From NCBI RefSeq assembly GCF_040656415.1, contig NZ_JBFAMC010000002.1, forward strand, positions 248,001-312,000: a stretch of 64,000 nt of DNA, read 5' to 3'. Source of the stretch: Rhodococcus_F sp040656415 (GTDB lineage: Bacteria > Actinomycetota > Actinomycetes > Mycobacteriales > Mycobacteriaceae). This document shows, piece after piece, positions 1 to 8,074 of this stretch. Within the stretch, counting starts at the first letter, position 1. Each line of letters begins with the position of its first letter. The notes under the pieces were generated by a model. That model worked only from the letters and a program-made list of their open reading frames with translations, did not search any database and was not told the DNA's origin. The translations under genes were made by a program, and so were the position numbers.

Positions 1-265
1 CAAGAGGACCAGCGCAGCAATCCTCGCCGTTGGCTTGTCTGTCACGCTCGTGGTGCAGACGAATCCGATCCAGCTCATCATCGGCGCTCAAGCGCTGACC
101 GTGCTGGTTGCCCCGTTCCTCGGCTTCCTGTTGCTGGTCATGAGCAACAGATCGACATTGATGGGAAACCTCCGCAACAAGTGGTGGCAGAACGTTCTCG
201 GCGGGTTTGGGTTTTGCGCGATCCTCAGCGTGTCCGGATTGTTCGTATACCAGTTGTTCGGCTGA
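1..265 (+). CDS. Nramp-family divalent metal transporter, C-terminal fragment
   Basis: This is the 3' end of a gene that starts before the window; the open frame runs from base 2 to the stop at 263-265 and gives 87 residues. It shows two hydrophobic segments. Between them lies a short loop containing SNRSTLMGNLRN, which resembles the conserved loop before the last helix of Nramp (MntH-type) proton-coupled Mn2+/Fe2+ transporters. The catalytic DPGN and MPH motifs would be upstream of the window, so the substrate cannot be judged. A start inside the fragment (TTG at 35) is possible but unlikely, because the reading continues upstream without a stop. Confidence 0.7.
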   Translation, partial: KRTSAAILAVGLSVTLVVQTNPIQLIIGAQALTVLVAPFLGFLLLVMSNRSTLMGNLRNKWWQNVLGGFGFCAILSVSGLFVYQLFG

Positions 266-538
266 GCTTGTCGCTGTGCAGAGACGGCAGGTCAGCAAGC
301 GCCGCGCTCGGGGAAGTCGTCTTCGGTCCCGGGCGCGGGCCTTCAGGGTGGAATGAATCGGGAATCAGGACAACCCAACTCGGTGCCGCTCGCGCAGCAA
401 TAGGTAGTCGTAGGCCTACACGCCGCAGAGCACGTCAATCGAAGTTCGCTGGTAGCGTCGGCGGTTCGGACGATGTGGTACGTCGTGCGCGGCCGTAGTC
501 GTCGTTACGTTCCTCATGCGGCATGGAAAGGTGTGAGC
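266..538. other. Intergenic region before the TetR gene
   Basis: No convincing gene is present. A 10-base perfect palindrome GTAGGCCTAC lies at 410-419, about 120 bases before the TetR start. It could be part of an operator, but no longer autoregulator-type element was recognised. Confidence 0.4.
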
Positions 539-1198
539 GTGGTTCAGCAGGCGCGCGCTGCAGCTACCAAACGGCAGATCGTCCGTGGGGCAGCAGCGAT
601 GTTCGAGAAGTCAGGTTTCGAAGGGGCCAGGCTCGGCAACATCGTCGAGTCTGCCGGGATTACGAAGGGGGCGTTGTACTTCCACTTCCGTTCCAAAGAG
701 GATTTGGCGCGCTTCATTATCGGTGAGCAACACCGTATCTCCATCGCGTCCGTCGAGGCGATCGGCCGTGAGCAGGCCCCGGCGATCGAGCAGATCGTTA
801 TGCTCTGCCATGAGTTGGTCCGGCAGATCGCCAACGATCCAATTGTTCGCGCAGGCATCAGGATCACGCTCGAACTGAGCATTGACGACCAGGGGCCTGC
901 CGATCCCTATCTCGACTGGATCGACAGTTGCGAGTTACTCACCGCCAAGGCTGTCGAGGAGGGCGACCTCCGTCGAGACATCGACCCGGCTAGATTCGCT
1001 CGCTTCGTCATCGGTGCCTTCACCGGTCTCGATACCGTCTCGCAGGTGTTGACCAAGCGCACCGACCTCGCGGAACGGGTCGATGACATGTGGGAGTTCG
1101 TGCTCCCCGGAATCATGCCCACGGGTAGGCATCAGAACATCGCGAGGATTCGGCGAGCGCGATGGACCCCCGTCGAGGACAACCAATCGGCTGTGTAG
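539..1198 (+). CDS. TetR regulator of the gamma-butyrolactone receptor (ScbR/ArpA/CprB) type
   Basis: The protein is a 219-residue DNA-binding repressor. The helix-turn-helix lies at about residues 10-55 and ends in ITKGALYFHFRSKEDLA, the form typical of the ScbR/ArpA/CprB receptors. Trp127 falls exactly where CprB-type receptors place the conserved ligand-pocket tryptophan, and the later FVIGAFTGLDTVSQ stretch also fits that family. GTG at 539 was chosen because GGAAAGG at 525-531 sits at ribosome-binding distance; the upstream open frame is unlike the family. No AfsA-like butyrolactone synthase is visible nearby, so it is an orphan receptor or pseudo-receptor. Its ligand and targets are unknown. 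Confidence 0.8.
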   Translation: MVQQARAAATKRQIVRGAAAMFEKSGFEGARLGNIVESAGITKGALYFHFRSKEDLARFIIGEQHRISIASVEAIGREQAPAIEQIVMLCHELVRQIANDPIVRAGIRITLELSIDDQGPADPYLDWIDSCELLTAKAVEEGDLRRDIDPARFARFVIGAFTGLDTVSQVLTKRTDLAERVDDMWEFVLPGIMPTGRHQNIARIRRARWTPVEDNQSAV

Positions 1199-1297
1199 AC
1201 CGTGCCGACGATCGGCGACCCAATGTGCAGTACGCCGGTTGGCCGGACAGTTGTGAACGACGAACATCCAAACTGGTGTGGCGGTGATGCCGAGGAT

Positions 1298-1726
1298 TCA
1301 GTCGGCGAGGGCCTTGTGTGCGATCACCTTCTGAATCTGCAGGCGCACCAGAATTTCGCTGGCCACACCGTTGCGCTCACCGAACTCCTCCGCGCGCTCT
1401 TCCCCCATGTACCTGCCTCCGATCCGTGTGGCCCACCTCAACAGCTCGGCGGGATCCTCCGAGAGCTCGGCCCGGCCCTGAATGATCGCGTATGCGAACG
1501 GGGGGCGCTCGTCGTCGACGCATAGTGTGGCCCGAGCGTCACGTACGAGGTTGCGGCCCTTCACCGACGTCTTTCCTGTAGTGAAGACGAGATCGTCGCC
1601 GTCCAGAACGAACCAGACCGGCGCTACGTGCGGGCCGCCATCGGCGCGTACGGTCGACAACTTGCCGGTGCGAGTGCCTTCGGAAATGAACGCGCGCCAC
1701 TCCTCATCGCGCATGCTCTTCGCCAT
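1298..1726 (-). CDS. PPOX-class (F420-type) flavin/deazaflavin oxidoreductase-like protein
   Basis: This 142-residue protein has the split-barrel pattern of the pyridoxamine 5'-phosphate oxidase superfamily. The pattern is GKLSTVRADGGPHVAPVWFVLDG near the N terminus (residues 21-43), a VKGRNLVRDARATLCVDDE segment in the middle, and an IIQGRAEL strand. In actinobacteria small proteins of this type usually bind F420 (Rv1155-like). The substrate is unknown. It is divergent from the semialdehyde dehydrogenase gene at 1892, and the 165 bases between them hold two related palindromes that could serve both promoters. The start is ATG at 1726 with only a weak ribosome site. Confidence 0.75.
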   Translation of the reverse strand: MAKSMRDEEWRAFISEGTRTGKLSTVRADGGPHVAPVWFVLDGDDLVFTTGKTSVKGRNLVRDARATLCVDDERPPFAYAIIQGRAELSEDPAELLRWATRIGGRYMGEERAEEFGERNGVASEILVRLQIQKVIAHKALAD

Positions 1727-1801
1727 GAAGACATCATCACACGGCCCGACCCTGTCACCGGGTGCAAGCGCTCTGCGGCCACATTGGTCCCGGTGTGAGA
1801 T

Positions 1802-1858
1802 TCACATGTGACCTGGCACACGATGCGGGTAGATTTCGAGCGGGTAGATTACATGTAA
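1802..1858. promoter_or_regulatory. Two related 10-bp palindromes and a direct repeat in a divergent promoter region
   Basis: TCACATGTGA (1802-1811) and TTACATGTAA (1849-1858) are both perfect palindromes with the same flanks, GATT before and ACC or CC after. Between them GCGGGTAGATT occurs twice, at 1825-1835 and 1840-1850, with a 15-base period. The block lies 34-90 bases before the dehydrogenase start and upstream of the divergent PPOX gene. The symmetry suggests a dimeric regulator binding two operators. Which regulator this is cannot be told; the TetR at 4567 and the HxlR protein at 8071 are candidates. Confidence 0.55.
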
Positions 1859-1891
1859 CCGAATTTAACTACTATTCAGTAGGGGTATGAA

Positions 1892-3445
1892 ATGCCTGCT
1901 CCAACAGCCGCGACGTTTGCGCGGCTTGCCGACCTCATCGCTATCCCAGATGCGGCGGATCGCCCGACTCGCTCCGTCGTGGAGGCATTCACCGGTAAGG
2001 AATTGGCGACCGTCCCCGTCGGTACCGCCCAGGACGCCAAGGACGCGGTCGCCCGCGCGCGGGTGGCGCAGAAGGAATGGGCCAAGCGACCGGCTTCCGA
2101 ACGCGCCGCTATCTTCCATCGCTACCGCGACCTGGTGCTCGAGAACCGAGACGCCCTGATGGACATGGCGCAGGCCGAGACCGGCAAGTCTCGGGCCAAT
2201 GCACTGGAAGAAGTCCTCGACATTTCGCTCACCGCCCGCCACTACGCGCGCATCGCAGGCAAGCTGCTGCGCCCGCGGCGCGTTTCGGGCATGCTCCCGG
2301 GCATTACCAAGACCGTGGTGAGGCACCACGCGAAGGGTGTCGTGGGTGTCATCGCCCCCTGGAACTACCCGATGAATCTCGCCGTGTCGGATGCCATCGC
2401 CGCTCTGCTCGCGGGTAACGCCGTGGTCCTCAAGCCAGACAGCCAGACCCCGTATTGCGCCTTGGCCTGCGTCGACCTGCTGTACCAGGCCGGACTCCCG
2501 CGTGACCTGTTTGCCGTGGTCCCCGGCCAAGGCACCGTGGTTGGCACTGCTCTCGTCGAGAACACCGACTACGTGATGTTCACCGGGTCGTCGGCGACGG
2601 GCCAACTCCTCGCCGAGCAGTGCGGGAGGCGCCTGATCGGCTTCTCCGCGGAACTCGGCGGCAAGAACCCCATGATCGTCACCGCGGGTGCGAACCTTCG
2701 AGAGGTCACCGACGCCGCCGTTCGTGCCTGCTACGCGAACTCGGGCCAGCTGTGCATCTCGATCGAGCGGATCTACGTAGAGGAGTCCGTCGCCCCCGAG
2801 TTCACCCGGATGTTCGGCGAACGCGTCCGCAACATGAAGCTGGGCGCCAGCTACGACTTCGGTGTCGAAATGGGGAGCTTGATATCGGAGGCGCAGGTCA
2901 AGGTGGTGTCCAACCACGTCGACGATGCCGTCGTGAAGGGCGCCACCGTGGTCGCCGGCGGCAAGGCTCGACCCGACCTGGGTCCACTGTTCTACGAGCC
3001 GACGGTGTTGACCGGGGTTCCGGAGAGCGCCGAGTGCTACCGCGAGGAGACGTTCGGGCCGTTGGTGTCGATCTACCCGGTTGCAACCGTGGACGAGGCG
3101 ATCAAGCGTGCGAACGACACCGAATACGGCCTCAATGCCAGCGTGTGGGCGGGAACCAAGGCAGAGGGCGAGGCCATCGCCGCTCAGGTCCACGCCGGAA
3201 CGGTGAACGTCGACGAGGGATACGGCCCGGCATGGGGTAGCACCGGTGCTCCGATGGGCGGTATGGGTGTGTCCGGAGTCGGGCGTCGGCACGGGGACGA
3301 CGGCCTCCTCAAGTACACCGAGCCGCAAACCGTCGCGACCACCCGCGTCCTCAACCTCGGTGGGCCGCGTGGGTTGCCGCCGAAGCTGTGGGCAAAGATC
3401 ATGCCGCCTTTCGTGAAGGCGATGCAGTGGCTTCCCGGTCGCTGA
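1892..3445 (+). CDS. gabD2: Succinate-semialdehyde dehydrogenase (GabD2-like aldehyde dehydrogenase)
   Basis: The 517-residue protein is an NAD(P)-dependent aldehyde dehydrogenase, nearly the same length as mycobacterial GabD2. It would oxidise an aldehyde such as succinate semialdehyde to the acid in the cytoplasm. The cofactor loop APWNYP is at about 155-160, the general-base Glu254 lies in ELGG, and the nucleophile Cys288 lies in NSGQLCIS. The ATG at 1892 follows a TAGGGGT ribosome site. A strong hairpin follows the stop. Because its neighbours are a crotonase, a thiolase and an alkene-cleaving dioxygenase, its real substrate may be an aldehyde released by the dioxygenase. Family membership is firm; the substrate is inferred. 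Confidence 0.88.
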   Translation: MPAPTAATFARLADLIAIPDAADRPTRSVVEAFTGKELATVPVGTAQDAKDAVARARVAQKEWAKRPASERAAIFHRYRDLVLENRDALMDMAQAETGKSRANALEEVLDISLTARHYARIAGKLLRPRRVSGMLPGITKTVVRHHAKGVVGVIAPWNYPMNLAVSDAIAALLAGNAVVLKPDSQTPYCALACVDLLYQAGLPRDLFAVVPGQGTVVGTALVENTDYVMFTGSSATGQLLAEQCGRRLIGFSAELGGKNPMIVTAGANLREVTDAAVRACYANSGQLCISIERIYVEESVAPEFTRMFGERVRNMKLGASYDFGVEMGSLISEAQVKVVSNHVDDAVVKGATVVAGGKARPDLGPLFYEPTVLTGVPESAECYREETFGPLVSIYPVATVDEAIKRANDTEYGLNASVWAGTKAEGEAIAAQVHAGTVNVDEGYGPAWGSTGAPMGGMGVSGVGRRHGDDGLLKYTEPQTVATTRVLNLGGPRGLPPKLWAKIMPPFVKAMQWLPGR

Positions 3446-3489
3446 TTTCCTACCCTTTGGGGTACGGATCCTGATCCGCACTCTCGTTC

Positions 3490-3526
3490 GCGCGCGTCAC
3501 ACCTTGCACTCGGGTGTGGCGCGCGC
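3490..3526 (+). terminator. GC-rich hairpin after the aldehyde dehydrogenase gene
   Basis: GCGCGCGTCACACC (3490-3503) pairs with GGTGTGGCGCGCGC (3513-3526) over 14 bp with one G-T wobble and a 9-base loop. No U tract follows, as is common in high-GC actinobacteria. A smaller palindrome, CGGATCCTGATCCG, lies at 3465-3478. Confidence 0.65.
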
Positions 3527-3579
3527 GGAAGGTTCGCGGATTGCAAGTGTCAACTCATGGCGCATCGGAGGTTCCTGAC

Positions 3580-4380
3580 GTGTCAACGCAGAGCGTGAAC
3601 GCTGAGCCGGCCGCATTGTGGGAGCGTCGCGGGGGAGTCGGCATCATCACGCTCAACCGCCCGGCCGCACTCAATGCGGTGAACGGTGCATTGTCGACGG
3701 CTGTCGGCACCCTTCTGGAGCAGGCAGACGCTGACCCCGAAGTGCGAGTTGTGGTGATCACTGGTTCGGGCCGCGCCTTCTGCGCGGGAGCGGACTTGAA
3801 GGCGCTCGCAGCGGGTGAGAGCACGGGGGCGAAAGGGCACCCCGAGTGGGGCTTTGCCGGATACGCACAGCACTGGGTCAGCAAGCCGACGATCGCCGCT
3901 GTCAACGGTTTCGCGCTCGGCGGCGGAACGGAACTCGTCCTCGCCAGCGACCTTGCCGTCGTGGACGAGGAAGCCGAACTCGGGCTTCCCGAGGTCAAGC
4001 GAGGACTCTTCGCCGCCGCCGGAGGCGTCATCCGACTGCAGCAGCAGATTCCGAAAAAGGTTGCGCTGGAAATCGCGCTGACTGGTGAACCGATTACAGC
4101 GGCGCAGGCCAAAGAACTCGGACTGGTCAACCGTGTCGCCCCGGCAGGCACAGCCCTCGAGGTCGCGCTCGAACTCGCGGAACAGATCGCCGTCAATGCT
4201 CCGCTGTCGGTGCGTGAGTCGAAGGCCATGATTCATCGCACTGCGAGTGAGTCGGACTGGGGCGCGAAAGTGTGGGAAGCCAATATCGCTGCGATCGCGA
4301 CCATCTTCGCCAGCGCGGACGCAGTCGAGGGGCCCAGGGCGTTCGCGGAGAAGCGGCCGCCGATCTGGCAGGGCCGCTGA
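3580..4380 (+). CDS. Enoyl-CoA hydratase/isomerase family protein (crotonase)
   Basis: This 266-residue protein has the crotonase fold, which adds water to or rearranges acyl-CoA thioesters. The oxyanion-hole segments are AFCAGADL (residues 67-74) and ALGGGTEL (about 112-119). Both acidic residues used by true hydratases are present, Glu118 in GGGTEL and Glu138 in LPE. GTG at 3580 was chosen because GGAGG at 3567-3571 gives an ideal spacing; an earlier in-frame start at 3514 lacks one. It follows the aldehyde dehydrogenase on the same strand after a hairpin. Crotonases also include feruloyl-CoA hydratase-lyases, so a role in side-chain shortening of an aromatic acid is possible but unproven. 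Confidence 0.85.
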   Translation: MSTQSVNAEPAALWERRGGVGIITLNRPAALNAVNGALSTAVGTLLEQADADPEVRVVVITGSGRAFCAGADLKALAAGESTGAKGHPEWGFAGYAQHWVSKPTIAAVNGFALGGGTELVLASDLAVVDEEAELGLPEVKRGLFAAAGGVIRLQQQIPKKVALEIALTGEPITAAQAKELGLVNRVAPAGTALEVALELAEQIAVNAPLSVRESKAMIHRTASESDWGAKVWEANIAAIATIFASADAVEGPRAFAEKRPPIWQGR

Positions 4381-4385
4381 AGTTT

Positions 4386-4412
4386 CCCACACTGCTCGAG
4401 TCGCGGTGTGGG
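4386..4412 (+). terminator. Short hairpin after the crotonase gene
   Basis: CCCACAC (4386-4392) and GTGTGGG (4406-4412) form a 7-bp stem six bases after the crotonase stop. There is no U tract, so termination is only moderately likely. Confidence 0.45.
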
Positions 4413-4566
4413 TGAGCGGGTCTGAGCTTCGAACCGATTAACACCACGATGAGTCAGGCGCTTCCAAGAGCAATTCGGCCGCCGTTTGACTTGAATGGAC
4501 GGCGGACCGAGAATGTGTGATGGCCGACACGTAGGGCGCCGGCCCAGCCGCGAGGAGGCATGTGCG

Positions 4567-5184
4567 GTGCGTGTTCACGAAAACGATCCGAATCGGTGTG
4601 TGCTGATAGAAACTGCGGGGCGGTGCTTCGCCCAACGCGGGTACGAACGCACCACCGAGGCGGTCATCGCCGACTGCGCGGGGATCTCTGAAGAGGAGTT
4701 CTCGGCGCATTTCTCTTCTCGGGACGAGGTCTTCCACGCCGTCTCCGCCGCGGTGTTCGACACGTTCATGGAGGCGCAGCGCATCCCGGTCCGGCCCGGT
4801 GCGGATCCTCGTACCGTCCTGGCCGAGGCGACCGCAGCGTTCATCGAGACGGTCTACCGATTCGGGCGTTTGTTCACGCTGATCGAGGCCCGCGCGGTCG
4901 TCGACCCTGTGGTCAAGGAGCAGATGGAGACGGCGCACGGCCGGATCCTTCGTCGGTATATCCGCTTCATCGAGGGTCTCGGTCAGGCCGGGATTGCGAC
5001 CCCGTGCGCGGACCCCGCCGTACTCGCAAGGAAACTGTCCGAAGCCCAGTGGTCGGGTGCGGAGCGCCTGATAGATGCGCCGAAAGATGAACAACGACGG
5101 TTCATCGCGGATATCACGGCTGCGTCGGAACGCTTCATCGGATTCGGTGGCTCCATCGACCTGACGTCCCGTACGGCCAGCTGA
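4567..5184 (+). CDS. TetR-family transcriptional regulator
   Basis: The protein has 205 residues with an N-terminal TetR helix-turn-helix. The recognition helix is variant: the usual KGTLYHYF is replaced by EEEFSAHF. The C-terminal two thirds is helical and fits a ligand-binding domain. GTG at 4567 follows GAGGAGG at 4552-4558. It sits between the crotonase and thiolase genes on the same strand and probably controls one or both. The 121 bases before the thiolase would hold its operator, but no clear inverted repeat was found there. Confidence 0.75.
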   Translation: MRVHENDPNRCVLIETAGRCFAQRGYERTTEAVIADCAGISEEEFSAHFSSRDEVFHAVSAAVFDTFMEAQRIPVRPGADPRTVLAEATAAFIETVYRFGRLFTLIEARAVVDPVVKEQMETAHGRILRRYIRFIEGLGQAGIATPCADPAVLARKLSEAQWSGAERLIDAPKDEQRRFIADITAASERFIGFGGSIDLTSRTAS

Positions 5185-5305
5185 CCCGACCCATCACGCA
5201 TTCCAGCAACAGTGTGTGAAACGGCCGCGGAGTCACTCTGTTAGATGTAGTGTAGTCGGTGACGAACATCACAACCCATCTGCAACCCCGAGCCGGAGAA
5301 CCTCC

Positions 5306-6544
5306 ATGCCGCAGAACACGATCCACGTCCTCGGTGGCTACCAGTCGGACTTTGCCATCAACTGGCACCGTGCCCAGTTGGGATTCGACTCCCTGTTCTC
5401 CGAGGCCATCAATGGCGCTCTCGAATCCTCGGGGATCGGCCTCGACGAGGTCGAGGTGATTCACGTAGGCAACGCCTTCGGGGAACTTTTCACGGGCCAG
5501 AGTCAGCTCGGAGGAATGCCTGCCACGGTGGCGCCTGAGCTGCAGGGAGTTCCGTCTTCCCGGCACGAAGCCGCGTGCGCGTCCGGCAGCATGGCGGTGC
5601 TGGGAGCGATGACGGATCTAGAGTCCGGCCGCTACGACATTGCCCTGGTCATAGGCGCCGAACTGGAGAAGACGGTGTCCGGCGACATCGGCGCCAGGAC
5701 GCTCGGGGCGGCGGCCTGGGTCGGCCACGAGGCGGGTGACGTCGACTACGTGTGGCCTGCCATGTTCAGTACGTTGGCAGACGAATACGACCGTCGGTAC
5801 GGTCTCGAGGATGTCCACCTGCGAGCTATCGGAGAGCTCAACTTCGACAACGCGCGCTCGAATCCACTGGCCCAGACCCGGGGCTGGTCACTGACCGAGG
5901 ACAGCTTCACTGACGACGACCGGCACAACCCACCGGTGACCGGACGCTTGCGTCGACAAGACTGCAGCCAGATGACCGACGGGACGAGCGCCGTCGTACT
6001 CGTGTCCGAACGACTGCTCGAGCGCAGGCCGGACTTGCGAACACGGCCGATGGCCACCATCACGGGGTGGGGGCACCGTACTGCGGGCCTGCCGCTCGAA
6101 CAGAAGCTGAAGGCGTCTGCCGACGACGTGTACGTGTTGCCGCACGTCCACCAGACCGTCGCGGATGCCTTGCGCCGCGCGGGCCTCGCCGGGATCGAGC
6201 AGATCGATGGAGCCGAGGTACACGATTGCTTCTCGATGACCGAATACATGATCATCGACCACCTCGGCATCACCCCGCCCGGTGAGAGCTGGAAGGCAAT
6301 CGAGGCAGGCGACATCGAACGCGACGGTCGCATCCCGGTCAATCCGAGCGGTGGACTGATCGGAGTGGGTCACCCCGTGGGGGCGAGCGGGGTCCGGATG
6401 CTGTTCGACGGCTACAAGCAGGTCACCGAACAAGCAGGCAGCTACCAGGTTCCGGGTGCACGCCGCTTCGCCACCCTCAACATTGGCGGCAGTGCCACGA
6501 CGGTGGCCAGCTTCGTCGTCGAATCAACCAACGCCCCAGACTGA
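5306..6544 (+). CDS. SCP-x-type thiolase (acetyl-CoA acetyltransferase-like)
   Basis: The 412-residue protein belongs to the thiolase superfamily, SCP-x/lipid-transfer subfamily. Cys91 in EAACASGS is the acyl-accepting nucleophile, and GVGHPVGASG near the C terminus holds the conserved histidine. The usual second catalytic Cys segment is replaced by LNIGGSATT, as in SCP-x-like thiolases and aldol lyases. It may therefore cleave or retro-aldol a branched or steroid-like acyl-CoA instead of acting as a classical thiolase. ATG at 5306 is preceded by CCGGAGA. No DUF35 partner protein is visible beside it. The dioxygenase gene starts 13 bases after its stop, which implies one transcript. Confidence 0.82.
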   Translation: MPQNTIHVLGGYQSDFAINWHRAQLGFDSLFSEAINGALESSGIGLDEVEVIHVGNAFGELFTGQSQLGGMPATVAPELQGVPSSRHEAACASGSMAVLGAMTDLESGRYDIALVIGAELEKTVSGDIGARTLGAAAWVGHEAGDVDYVWPAMFSTLADEYDRRYGLEDVHLRAIGELNFDNARSNPLAQTRGWSLTEDSFTDDDRHNPPVTGRLRRQDCSQMTDGTSAVVLVSERLLERRPDLRTRPMATITGWGHRTAGLPLEQKLKASADDVYVLPHVHQTVADALRRAGLAGIEQIDGAEVHDCFSMTEYMIIDHLGITPPGESWKAIEAGDIERDGRIPVNPSGGLIGVGHPVGASGVRMLFDGYKQVTEQAGSYQVPGARRFATLNIGGSATTVASFVVESTNAPD

Positions 6545-6556
6545 TTGGAAACCTCA

Positions 6557-8074
6557 ATGGACATGGACGTAGTAGGCCGCGTTATCAGCACACTGCCGGC
6601 AGATGACGATCACCCGTATCGAACCGGCGCCTGGCGACCACAAACCACCGAGTGGGATGCACCCGATCTCGAGTTGGTGTCCGGCGAGATTCCTGTGGAT
6701 CTGGACGGGGTGTATCTGCGAAACACCGAGAATCCGGTCCAATCCTCGATCGGCCGGTATCACCCGTTCGATGGCGACGGCATGGTGCATCTCGTCGGTT
6801 TCAGGGACGGTAAGGCCTTCTACCGCAACCGATTCGTGCGTACCGATGGGCTGCGCGCCGAGCAGGAAGCCGGGCACGCGCTGTGGGCGGGAATTTCCGA
6901 GCGCCCGTCGAAGTCGTTGCGGGAGGACGGCTGGGGTGCGCGAGGACGGATGAAGGACGCCTCCAGCACCGATGTGGTGGTGCATGCAGGCACCGCGATC
7001 ACCAGTTTCTACCAGTGCGGTGACCTGTATCGGATGGATCCCCTCACGCTCGAAGACCAAGGCAAGGCCGACTGGCACGGGAAGTTCCCGAGCTCGGCCG
7101 GGGTGTCCGCGCACCCGAAGGTCGACGAGAACACCGGCGAGATGCTGTTTTTCAACTACGGCACCGATGCCCCATACATGCACTACGGCGTCGTCGACCC
7201 CGACAACCGCCTGGTGCACTACGTGGACATCGAGCTACCCGGGCCGAGATTGCCGCACGACATGTCGTTCACCGAGAACTACGCGATCCTCAATGACTTC
7301 CCCCTGTTCTGGGACGAGGACTTACTCCGAAAGGGCTTGTACGCCGCACGTTTGCACCCGAATCTGCCTACCCGGATCGGTGTGATTCCCCGCCGAGGAG
7401 CATCCGAAGAGATCCGTTGGTTCGAAGCCGCTCCGACGTACGTGCTGCATTGGGCGAACGCCTATGAGGACGGTGACGAGATCGTCCTCGACGGGTATTT
7501 CCAGGACAATCCCGAACCACAGGTCTCGGCGGACGCCAGTTACTACGAAAAACTTTCACGCTTCCTCTCCCTCGACAACATGCAGACATATCTGCATCGG
7601 TGGCGTCTGAACCTGCGCACCGGACAGGTGAGCGAGGAACGCCTCAGTGATCGGATCAGCGAGTTTCCGATGATCAACGGCACACACTCGGGACGTCGAC
7701 ACCGATACACGTACGCGGCCACCGGAACACCCGGATTCTTCCTGTTCGACGGGTTGGTGAAGCACGACACCGAGACCGGCAAAGAGGAGCGCTACCGCTT
7801 CGACGACGGGGTGTTCGGCAGTGAGACCGCTATGGCGCCCCGTGTCGGCTCCACAGCGGAGGATGACGGATACCTCATCACGCTGACCACGGATGTCGCC
7901 AACGACCGGTCCGAATGCCTGATCTTCGACGCCGCAAACGTCACTGTCGGCCCGATCGCGCGGCTGAGGCTTCCCGAACGCATCGCCAGCGGAACGCACA
8001 GCACGTGGGCAGCGGGCGCGAACATCCCGAACTGGCGTACGGCCGACACGATGACCTCGGCGCTGGGATTGTGA
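6557..8074 (+). CDS. Carotenoid/lignostilbene cleavage dioxygenase (RPE65 family)
   Basis: The 505-residue enzyme is a non-haem iron oxygenase that splits a C=C bond of a carotenoid, apocarotenoid, stilbene or phenylpropene into two carbonyl products. All four Fe(II)-binding histidines of the seven-bladed propeller are visible: His186 (SAHPKVD), His234 (LPHDMSFT), His298 (LHWANAYED) and His481 (GTHSTW). The length is normal. ATG at 6557 follows GGAAAC; a TTG four codons earlier is the alternative. It is coupled to the thiolase upstream and overlaps the HxlR regulator (GTGA at 8071). A specialised catabolic role fits better than carotenoid synthesis, because no crt genes are present. Confidence 0.9.
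   Translation: MDMDVVGRVISTLPADDDHPYRTGAWRPQTTEWDAPDLELVSGEIPVDLDGVYLRNTENPVQSSIGRYHPFDGDGMVHLVGFRDGKAFYRNRFVRTDGLRAEQEAGHALWAGISERPSKSLREDGWGARGRMKDASSTDVVVHAGTAITSFYQCGDLYRMDPLTLEDQGKADWHGKFPSSAGVSAHPKVDENTGEMLFFNYGTDAPYMHYGVVDPDNRLVHYVDIELPGPRLPHDMSFTENYAILNDFPLFWDEDLLRKGLYAARLHPNLPTRIGVIPRRGASEEIRWFEAAPTYVLHWANAYEDGDEIVLDGYFQDNPEPQVSADASYYEKLSRFLSLDNMQTYLHRWRLNLRTGQVSEERLSDRISEFPMINGTHSGRRHRYTYAATGTPGFFLFDGLVKHDTETGKEERYRFDDGVFGSETAMAPRVGSTAEDDGYLITLTTDVANDRSECLIFDAANVTVGPIARLRLPERIASGTHSTWAAGANIPNWRTADTMTSALGL

Noticed and set aside
1865..3481. 538-residue open frame on the minus strand opposite the aldehyde dehydrogenase
   Set aside because: It is antisense to a clear aldehyde dehydrogenase and has no family features; long antisense frames are a side effect of high GC.
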